Shown one piece after another: positions 6,967 to 12,007 of a stretch of DNA of 12,007 nucleotides. The stretch is from Verrucomicrobiota bacterium. Lineage in GTDB: Bacteria > Verrucomicrobiota > Verrucomicrobiia > Limisphaerales > UBA11358. How positions within the stretch are numbered: the first letter of the stretch is position 1; every line of letters starts with the position of its first letter. Under the pieces are notes generated by a model, which did not search any database, had not been told where the DNA came from, and worked only from the letters and a program-made list of their open reading frames with translations. Location: the NCBI GenBank assembly GCA_026225155.1, contig JAMFSG010000148.1:1-12007 (forward strand), given 5' to 3'. The translations under genes were made by a program, and so were the position numbers.

Positions 6967-9039
6967 TTATTTTGGTGAAAAATTCCAGACGCAGGTATTG
7001 TTCAAACTTTGGCCATCGCGCTCGGCCTTGGCTTCAATCTTATTTTCACCGGTCGCCAACTGGATATTTTTCCAGATGAAAACCGCGTTGCCGTCGTTGC
7101 TGCGTTTGCCTTGCGAAACGCCGTTGAGCAACAATTCTGCCTCGTTCGCGTTGGAATAAATTTTAACGTCCGTCACGGAATTCGTCCGTTCAGTGAAACG
7201 GCGGCTGGTGATGTAAAGCACCGGCTGCGTGGACCAATTGGCTTGGTAAAAATAAAACGCGTCCTTCTTTGTCTTGCGGTCGTAAGTGACAAGTCCTTTG
7301 TCGTTCAAGGCGATTTGGCTGCCTTCTTTGCGTTCGAACACGCAAAAATCAAACATATTCCAGGCGAAACTGCCCCACACAAAGGGATGAGATTTAATCG
7401 CCGCCCAATCCGCTTCGTGGACGATGGATTGATATTCTTCGGGATGCCACGCGCCGCCGGCTTTCGACTGCGGCGGATTTTCTTCATGTTGGTTCACGTT
7501 GGCGCCCGCGCCATATTCGCTCAGGCAAAAGCCGCCGGTGTGGCTCGAATATCGGTAGGTATCCAGCCACGCGCCGAATTTTTCTAGCGAATCTTTGCCG
7601 CCATACCAGCCGGGATAAATATTCCAACCGAGCAGGTCGGGGATTTTATTCATCTGCGGCAAATCGGTATGGGACGTCGCACCGATGGTCGGGCGCGTCG
7701 GATCTTCGCCGTGCGCGATGTTGGCCAGATTTTGCAGCTCGCGATGCGGATCGTCCGTGCGCCCGCCAATTTCGTTGAACAAACTCCAGACGAAAATTGA
7801 AGGGTGGTTGATGTTCTGCCGGATCAAATCAAGCAACTGGCTGCGGGAGGTGTTTTCAAATTCCGCCGTGTCGTGAACGGCGTTGACCTGCGGAATTTCC
7901 GCCCAGACCAAAATTCCCGCCTGGTCGCAAAGGCTGTAAAAATAATCGCCGTGTTGATAATGGGCGCAGCGAACGGCGGTCGCACCGAGTTCTTTCAACA
8001 ACTCAACATCTTCGGCCATGTCGGCTTCGGAAATCGCCCAGCCTTTTTCCGGCCGGTCTTGATGGCGGCACACGCCGTAGATCGGATATTTTTCGCCGTT
8101 CAGAAAAAAGCCTTTGTCGGGATCAATATAGTAGGAACGCAGGCCGAGCGATTGCTCGACCGAGTCAACGACACCATTGGTTGAACGCAATTCCACGATT
8201 GCACGATATAGATATGGATCTTTCCGTCCATTCCACAAATGTGGGGTTGACAATGCGATATGGGTCCAAAACGGCGTCGTGTAACTTGGAATCAGGGTGA
8301 TATTTTTGTTGGTGGCAAAAACTTCATTGCCGTCCGCGTCCAGAATTTTCGTCACCAAAATCAGCGGGCGTTTTTGTTTCGTGCCGTTTGAAATCTGCGC
8401 CGTGACATCGAGCACGGCTTGCGTCGCGTTCACGCTCGTCTGCAACCACGCCACGCCCGGCGAGCCGTGATCCGTCACCGCAAAATTTTCGGCTGAAGTT
8501 TCAATCAAATGCACCGGACGATATAAACCGCCATACACGTTAAAATCCCCGCTCAACGGCGCGATGTCCGGCTGCGCAGCATTGTCCACCCGCACCGCCA
8601 GGAGATTCGTGCCGCCAGCAGCAAGATTCGTCGTGATCTCAAACGCAAACGCGCCAAAACCGCCGCGATGTTCGCCCAATAGTTTCCCGTTGAACCAAAC
8701 ATCCGCCACCAAACTCGCCGCCTCGAACCGCAGGAAATATCTTTTGCCTTTTTGCGGCTGGATTTCCAACTCGCGCCGATACCAGCCCGGCCCGCGATAA
8801 TACGCCTTGCCCGCGTGCGCCTGATCCCAGCCCCAACTGTGCGGCAACGAAATATCCTGCCAACCGCCCGCATCGAAATTTATTTTCTCGGCATTGGTGA
8901 GGTCGCCGGATTTGAAGCTCCAACCATTTGCCAGCAGTGTGCTTTCACGCGCGCGGGCAGGAATTGTGCCCAGACACATCAAAAATATCGTGGCGCACAA
9001 TATAGTGGAAACCGAAAATAATTTGTTCAGCGAAATCAT
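6967..9039 (-). CDS. Exported GH2 glycoside hydrolase, probably beta-galactosidase
   Basis: A 690-residue retaining glycosidase of family GH2. It starts with a signal peptide (hydrophobic 8-24, cleavage near ARA at 28-30), followed by the sugar-binding jelly-roll domain (about 35-180), an immunoglobulin-like domain (about 190-300), the catalytic barrel (about 305-600) and a C-terminal beta domain (about 605-690) resembling the DUF4982-type modules of beta-galactosidases. Catalytic acid/base is Glu423 in WSLFNE (418-423); the nucleophile is Glu508 in LSEYG (506-510). CRHQDRPEKG (324-333) and VRCAHY (356-361) resemble the beta-galactosidase subgroup more than the beta-mannosidase or beta-glucuronidase subgroups, but this is not decisive. 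It is the first gene of the sugar operon, with 387 bp of noncoding DNA upstream. Beside GH20, a role in removing galactose from N-acetyllactosamine- or mucin-type glycans is reasonable inference. Confidence 0.92.
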   Translation of the reverse strand: MISLNKLFSVSTILCATIFLMCLGTIPARARESTLLANGWSFKSGDLTNAEKINFDAGGWQDISLPHSWGWDQAHAGKAYYRGPGWYRRELEIQPQKGKRYFLRFEAASLVADVWFNGKLLGEHRGGFGAFAFEITTNLAAGGTNLLAVRVDNAAQPDIAPLSGDFNVYGGLYRPVHLIETSAENFAVTDHGSPGVAWLQTSVNATQAVLDVTAQISNGTKQKRPLILVTKILDADGNEVFATNKNITLIPSYTTPFWTHIALSTPHLWNGRKDPYLYRAIVELRSTNGVVDSVEQSLGLRSYYIDPDKGFFLNGEKYPIYGVCRHQDRPEKGWAISEADMAEDVELLKELGATAVRCAHYQHGDYFYSLCDQAGILVWAEIPQVNAVHDTAEFENTSRSQLLDLIRQNINHPSIFVWSLFNEIGGRTDDPHRELQNLANIAHGEDPTRPTIGATSHTDLPQMNKIPDLLGWNIYPGWYGGKDSLEKFGAWLDTYRYSSHTGGFCLSEYGAGANVNQHEENPPQSKAGGAWHPEEYQSIVHEADWAAIKSHPFVWGSFAWNMFDFCVFERKEGSQIALNDKGLVTYDRKTKKDAFYFYQANWSTQPVLYITSRRFTERTNSVTDVKIYSNANEAELLLNGVSQGKRSNDGNAVFIWKNIQLATGENKIEAKAERDGQSLNNTCVWNFSPK

Positions 9040-9426
9040 ATTTTTCCCGACGATTCCAAATCCACGCGTAAATTTCCAACCGGAAAAATATCAGACGCAA
9101 GAAGTTGGGCTAGAGCACATTCATGCTCCCCCTGACGCCATTCCACTTTCCGACGTGCGAGCGGGGTGACTAAAAAAATTGGCGATTAAAAAAATTCACC
9201 GCTTAAATTTAATTCTCCGCACTTGATTTCCCTGCGATGCTTGAAGCGGCGGCCTTGGCTCGTTTCTACCGGAAATGTCCGGCGAGAAACAAGCCGTCCC
9301 AAACGAACCGAGGGATTGTCATTGGTAGCGACGAAAAGTCTGGCAAATCATGGCTAAAGTCAGAAAACCAGCCGCCAATTTTTGAAATTTTTTTTCCGAG
9401 CTGGTGAAAATTGAACCGGCAAAACC
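9040..9426. other. Intergenic region upstream of the sugar operon
   Basis: 387 bp without a convincing gene between the small membrane-protein stop and the GH2 start, both on the minus strand. It should hold the GH2-operon promoter, but I could not pick a well-spaced -35/-10 pair. It contains an imperfect hairpin at 9257-9295, a short dyad at 9113-9128 (GAGCA, six-base loop, TGCTC), two copies of TAAAAAAATT 16 bp apart (9171-9180 and 9187-9196), and a 14-mer at 9216-9229 that recurs upstream of the superoxide dismutase gene. Confidence 0.7.
9257..9295. repeat. Imperfect intergenic hairpin
   Basis: Arms 9257-9273 and 9278-9295 pair over about 15 bp: GGCT, one mismatch, GTTTCT, a small internal loop, then CCGGA, closed by a four-base AATG loop. 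No T-tract follows on either strand, so it is not a standard intrinsic terminator. It lies about 130 bp past the sigma operon's last stop and could be a 3'-end stabilising structure or a dispersed repeat. Confidence 0.55.
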
Positions 9427-9753
9427 TTAATCTTCCCATTGCAGGGCGGCGATGATGCCCCAAGCCAATGAAGCGACGACGGCGAACAACATCGCCCACG
9501 GCAGCAGCACTTGGGAATTAAGCGAAAGCAATGCAGACGAATCAAGCGCGGGCAAATTTTTCCACGGCATCCACAGAATCGTCAGCAGGGAACCGATGAT
9601 CGTTGCGCCCAATAAAATCAGCGGACGCAACAGCGGATGGCGACGGCGCGGCAGAGATTTGACGACGCGCCGGGTGAAGCCGCCGTCTTCGACATAAACG
9701 TTTTGCTCGCGCAGCAACGCGTCGAGCGGATCATTTTCTTCAGGCAAATTCAT
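9427..9753 (-). CDS. Small two-TM membrane protein coupled to ECF sigma gene
   Basis: A 108-residue protein. The ATG at 9753 overlaps the sigma factor TGA as ATGA, so translation is probably coupled, and this decides the start; a longer frame from 9822 would lie inside the sigma gene. Residues 1-38 are charged and predicted cytoplasmic (DPLDALLRE at 8-16, GGFTRRVVKSLPRRR at 24-38), followed by hydrophobic segments about 40-63 and 81-104 and a short QWED tail. Both ends should therefore face the cytoplasm. Position directly after an ECF sigma gene suggests an anti-sigma-like or sensing role, but no zinc-type anti-sigma HxxxCxxC motif is present. The N-terminal layout resembles what I recall of DUF5056 proteins next to sigma genes; I cannot confirm this. 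Confidence 0.8.
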   Translation of the reverse strand: MNLPEENDPLDALLREQNVYVEDGGFTRRVVKSLPRRRHPLLRPLILLGATIIGSLLTILWMPWKNLPALDSSALLSLNSQVLLPWAMLFAVVASLAWGIIAALQWED

Positions 9754-10280
9754 AATGATAGCCGGCGTTTCAATTTTTCCCGGCCGCGCAAAACATTTGT
9801 TTTCACCGTGCCGAGCGGACAATCCAAAACTTGCGCCGCCTCTTCATGCGACAAACCATTTTGGCAGCAAAGCAAAACGGCGGCACGCTCACTGGAATTT
9901 AACGTTTTTAAGGCGGCGGTCAAATCCAGTCGCAAATTGCTGTCGGGAATGGCGGACATTTGATCCGGCTCCGACGGCAATTCCTCGATGTCTTCCAAAG
10001 CCAATTCTTTTCGTTTGCGCGCCGCGCCGCGAAATTCATTGCAAGCAATCCCAAAAAGCCAGGTGGAAAATTTTGCGTCCCCGCGGAATGTGTGCAATTT
10101 CTGCCAGGCTTTTAAAAAAGTTTCCTGCGCCAGATCATCGGCGAGGTGCAGATCGCCGCGCGTCATGCGCGTCAAAAAAGCGCGCACGGGCGATTGATAA
10201 CGTCGCACCAATTCCGCGAAGGCCTGATGGTCTTCGCGGGAGAGGATACGGGCGATCAAATCTGCGTCGGCGAACGACAC
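9750..10280 (-). CDS. ECF-type sigma-70 family RNA polymerase sigma factor
   Basis: A 176-residue alternative sigma factor directing RNA polymerase to its own promoter set. Region 2 covers about 17-88, with FAELVRRYQSPVRAFL (21-36), the core-binding ADDLAQETFLKAW (47-59) and FRGDAKFSTWLFGIACNEF (65-83). A linker rich in acidic residues (94-108) follows, then region 4 (about 122-174), whose DNA-binding helix-turn-helix reads LSHEEAAQVLDCPLGTVKT (143-161). The start is a GTG two bases after the preceding TAA; it fits the usual ECF N-terminus (DADLIARI at 5-12), and no better start with a ribosome site exists. It is sandwiched between two predicted membrane proteins, which probably control or respond to it. 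Target genes cannot be told from this window. Confidence 0.93.
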   Translation of the reverse strand: MSFADADLIARILSREDHQAFAELVRRYQSPVRAFLTRMTRGDLHLADDLAQETFLKAWQKLHTFRGDAKFSTWLFGIACNEFRGAARKRKELALEDIEELPSEPDQMSAIPDSNLRLDLTAALKTLNSSERAAVLLCCQNGLSHEEAAQVLDCPLGTVKTNVLRGREKLKRRLSL

Positions 10281-10282
10281 GA

Positions 10283-10954
10283 TTAAATTTTCGGCGGTTG
10301 GTCGGATGTTTTTTCCACGACGCGAACATCATCATCTTTGAGGTCAGCTTCGTGCTTTGACCTTCTTCTATCAAAAAGTGCCGCCAACAAAAAAGCGAAG
10401 CCCATGAATAAAACAATCATGCCGGCAGTTCCACGATCGGCAAGTTCCAGCCCGGCGCCCACACCCACCAAAATCAAACCCGTCCGAAAATCATTACGCG
10501 GACGACGCGCCTGATTGGATTGGGGCGAATGCAATAATTCCGGCGGGATCGGCGTGCCTTTGTCAATCATCGCACGCAAGGTGTCGTGCAACATAATGTT
10601 CTTGCGATGGCGAAAAAATAAATAAAGGCCGATGATCGTGACCATCGCGATCGGAATGCTGCAGCCCGCGATAATAGCAACCACTTGCGCGACTGTTTCA
10701 TGAAAGTCTTTGGAGATTTCGACCTGATTTTGTGAAGCGAGAATTGCCGCAGCATTGTCCGAGCGCGCAGATTGAGGTCCCGCATCCGTGGAATTTTTTC
10801 CATCCAGATTCGAGGCGGCGACAGCATCATTGGTGGCGACGGAAGCATGGACCGTTTCCGTTTTGACGGCCGCGCTGGTCTGCGCCCGCAAAGGCACGGC
10901 GGCGAGCGCGCAAAGAAAAATCGCGGCGAGTAAACTGCTTGGTTTTATTTTCAT
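10283..10954 (-). CDS. DUF6249-like membrane protein heading the sigma operon
   Basis: A 223-residue protein with a signal peptide (hydrophobic 7-22, PLRAQ cleavage region near 24), a low-complexity Ala/Ser/Asn-rich stretch (25-78), a transmembrane helix about 88-114, a cytoplasmic linker with LRAMIDKGTPIPPELL (126-141), and a hydrophobic hairpin (about 157-171 and 176-194) ending in a charged tail. The motif around KGTPIPPEL followed by a glycine-rich membrane pair matches my memory of DUF6249 proteins; the biochemical role is unknown. Its stop is 2 bp before the sigma GTG, so all three genes form one operon. A sensor or regulator of envelope state acting with the sigma factor is possible but unproven. 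The ATG at 10954 has no strong Shine-Dalgarno. Confidence 0.8.
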   Translation of the reverse strand: MKIKPSSLLAAIFLCALAAVPLRAQTSAAVKTETVHASVATNDAVAASNLDGKNSTDAGPQSARSDNAAAILASQNQVEISKDFHETVAQVVAIIAGCSIPIAMVTIIGLYLFFRHRKNIMLHDTLRAMIDKGTPIPPELLHSPQSNQARRPRNDFRTGLILVGVGAGLELADRGTAGMIVLFMGFAFLLAALFDRRRSKHEADLKDDDVRVVEKTSDQPPKI

Positions 10955-11131
10955 GTTTATAGGTTTGATTTTAACTGTTCAATAATGAGATGCGCCGGGG
11001 CGGCGTTTTGGATTCAAAAAAATGATTGTGTCCGAATCCGATTTTATCCGCACTTGATTTTCACCTCGCGGTAAAGCAACTTGGTTTTCAACTTTTACAA
11101 CTGAAACCAAACATCAACCAAAACGAAAATT
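10955..11131. other. Divergent intergenic region between sigma operon and sod
   Basis: 177 bp that should carry promoters in both directions. I could not support a specific -35/-10 pair. It contains an inverted repeat in the sod leader (11081-11090 and 11102-11110) and a 14-mer at 11047-11060 also found at 9216-9229. The sod leader is A-rich without a Shine-Dalgarno. Confidence 0.6.
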
Positions 11132-11743
11132 ATGCCATTTGAATTACCACCCCTGCCCTACGACAAAGCCGCGCTCGAACCGCATTTCGACGCGTTGACG
11201 ATGGAAATCCATCACGACAAACATCACGCCGCCTACGTCACCAATCTCAACAAAGCCATCGCCGGCACGCCGCTCGAAAGCAAATCGCTTGAAGCGCTCA
11301 TTGGCGATCTCGCTTCCGTGCCGGAAAACATCCGCGGCGCGGTGCGCAACAACGGCGGCGGTCATTGGAATCATTCTTTCTTCTGGAAAATTCTCGGCCC
11401 AAACGCCGGCGGCGCGCCGACCGGCAAACTGGCCGACGCGATCAACAGCACGTTCGGTTCATTCGCCGATTTTCAGGCGAAGTTTGAAGCGGCGGGCATC
11501 GGCCGTTTCGGCAGCGGCTGGGCGTGGCTCGTTTCTAATAATGGAAAACTGGAAATCGTTTCCACCGCGAACCAGGATAATCCGCTTCTCGGCAAAGCCA
11601 TATCCGGCGTCGAAGGCAAAGCCATCCTCGGCGTGGACGTTTGGGAACACGCGTATTATCTGAAATACCAGAACAAGCGCGCCGATTATCTCAAGGCATT
11701 CTGGAATGTCGTGAACTGGAACGAAGTCGCGAAGAATTTCTGA
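11132..11743 (+). CDS. sodA: Superoxide dismutase, Mn-type of the Fe/Mn family
   Basis: Disproportionates superoxide to oxygen and hydrogen peroxide in the cytoplasm; no signal peptide. At 203 residues it has full family length. Metal ligands are His27 in MEIHHDKHH (24-32), His81 in HWNHSFFW (78-85), and Asp169 and His173 in DVWEHAYY (169-176). Manganese preference is suggested by GGGHWNH (75-81), with Gly in place of the Gln typical of Fe enzymes, and by ANQDNPL (146-152), whose Gln148 corresponds to the E. coli SodA outer-sphere Gln146. Some such enzymes are cambialistic, so metal use remains a prediction. It is the only complete plus-strand gene, transcribed alone, with a strong terminator 40 bp after its stop. 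Its A-rich leader carries a small inverted repeat. Confidence 0.97.
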   Translation: MPFELPPLPYDKAALEPHFDALTMEIHHDKHHAAYVTNLNKAIAGTPLESKSLEALIGDLASVPENIRGAVRNNGGGHWNHSFFWKILGPNAGGAPTGKLADAINSTFGSFADFQAKFEAAGIGRFGSGWAWLVSNNGKLEIVSTANQDNPLLGKAISGVEGKAILGVDVWEHAYYLKYQNKRADYLKAFWNVVNWNEVAKNF

Positions 11744-11750
11744 CGCGGGA

Positions 11751-11771
11751 GGGACGGCGTGTCGCCGTCCC
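11751..11771. repeat. Perfect 9-bp hairpin after sod
   Basis: GGGACGGCG (11751-11759), a three-base loop TGT, and the complementary CGCCGTCCC (11763-11771), eight bases after the sod stop. There is no T-tract, and a full terminator follows 12 bp later. It may protect the 3' end or belong to a dispersed short palindromic family. Confidence 0.7.
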
Positions 11772-11782
11772 AAAATAAAACG

Positions 11783-11816
11783 AAAACGCGCCGGTTCAAA
11801 AACCGGCGCGTTTTTT
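11783..11816 (+). terminator. Intrinsic terminator between sod and panD, likely bidirectional
   Basis: A perfect 14-bp stem, 11783-11796 with 11801-11814, loop CAAA, GC-rich centre ACGCGCCGGT, and a run of six T from 11811 on the plus strand. The A-rich stretch to the left (11772-11786) gives a T-rich tail on the minus strand, so it may also end the converging panD transcript, whose stop is about 10 bp away. Confidence 0.92.
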
Positions 11817-11825
11817 GTTTCCAAA

Positions 11826-12007
11826 TCAAATCCCGCGTTTGACCACTTCGATGCGATTATTTTTACCAAGCACGATGACGCGCGGCTTCCATTTTTTCGC
11901 TTCGGCTTTGGTGAAGATTCCAAAATTCATGATCGTCAGCCGGTCCCCTTTTTTGCCGAGATGCGCGACCGCGCCGTTCATGATGATTTCGCCGGCGCCG
12001 CTTTTTC
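11826..12007 (-). CDS. panD: Aspartate 1-decarboxylase, C-terminal part
   Basis: PanD makes beta-alanine from L-aspartate for pantothenate and coenzyme A synthesis, using a pyruvoyl group formed by self-cleavage at a Gly-Ser bond. Only the last 59 residues are in the window, so the cleavage site is not visible. The fragment reads KSGAGEIIMNGAVAHL, matching the conserved GSGxIxxNGAAAxL segment, then KKGDRLTIMNFG in place of the usual VGDxVIIxxY, then a basic tail ending KRGI before the TGA at 11828-11826. The tail lies within the usual family length of about 115-130 residues. It converges on sod with a shared terminator between, and the rest of its operon lies outside the window. Confidence 0.86.
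   Translation of the reverse strand, partial: KSGAGEIIMNGAVAHLGKKGDRLTIMNFGIFTKAEAKKWKPRVIVLGKNNRIEVVKRGI

Noticed and set aside
9368..9418. ACCAGC/GCTGGT dyad as terminator of the sigma operon
   Set aside because: Only six paired bases around a loop of more than 25 bases and a weak T-run; too poor to call.
9266..9545. Short minus-strand frames in and beside the intergenic region
   Set aside because: They overlap the real two-TM gene in another frame or run into noncoding sequence, with no ribosome site or domain.
9427..9822. 131-residue version of the two-TM protein
   Set aside because: It would overlap the conserved region 4 of the sigma gene by about 70 bases. The ATG at 9753 gives a standard ATGA overlap.
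10955..10985. TTGAAC ... TATAAA as promoter of the DUF6249-like gene
   Set aside because: Spacing is 15 bp and the -10-like box ends one base before the ATG, which would place transcription start inside the coding sequence.
11054..11082. TTGATT as -35 box of sod
   Set aside because: No acceptable -10 hexamer lies 16-18 bp downstream.

Overview
The window most likely comes from a member of the Verrucomicrobiota. This is inferred from gene content, moderate GC, weak or absent Shine-Dalgarno sequences at most starts, and a palindromic intergenic repeat of a type I associate with that phylum. No rRNA or marker gene is present to prove it. No tRNA, CRISPR array, transposase or phage gene was seen.

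Bases 1-9039 hold a tightly packed minus-strand cluster for glycan and amino-sugar use. In transcription order it encodes an exported GH2 beta-galactosidase-like enzyme (9039-6967), a small four-cysteine protein (6965-6714), a sugar-porter MFS transporter with a large periplasmic insertion (6656-4848), an exported GH20 beta-N-acetylhexosaminidase (4851-3199), a divergent ROK-type sugar kinase (3192-1825), a PIG-L/LmbE deacetylase (1641-784) and NagB glucosamine-6-phosphate deaminase (765 to beyond base 1). Spacings are 1, 57, -4, 6, 183 and 18 bp. The natural reading is that GH2 and GH20 trim galactose- and GlcNAc-containing glycans outside the cytoplasm, MFS imports the sugars, the kinase phosphorylates them, PIG-L removes the acetyl group, and NagB feeds fructose-6-phosphate into glycolysis. 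No NagA is visible, so PIG-L may fill its role (inference). The single wide gap (1642-1824) is almost filled by a 159-bp nested palindrome.

Bases 9040-9426 contain no convincing gene. A second minus-strand operon (10954-9427) encodes a DUF6249-like membrane protein, an ECF sigma factor with a GTG start, and a small two-TM membrane protein overlapping the sigma gene by ATGA. It looks like a regulatory module unrelated to sugar use.

Bases 10955-11131 are a divergent intergenic region. It is followed on the plus strand by a Mn-type superoxide dismutase (11132-11743), two 3' hairpins of which the second is a strong intrinsic terminator, and, converging on it, the C-terminal half of aspartate 1-decarboxylase PanD (beyond 12007 to 11826).
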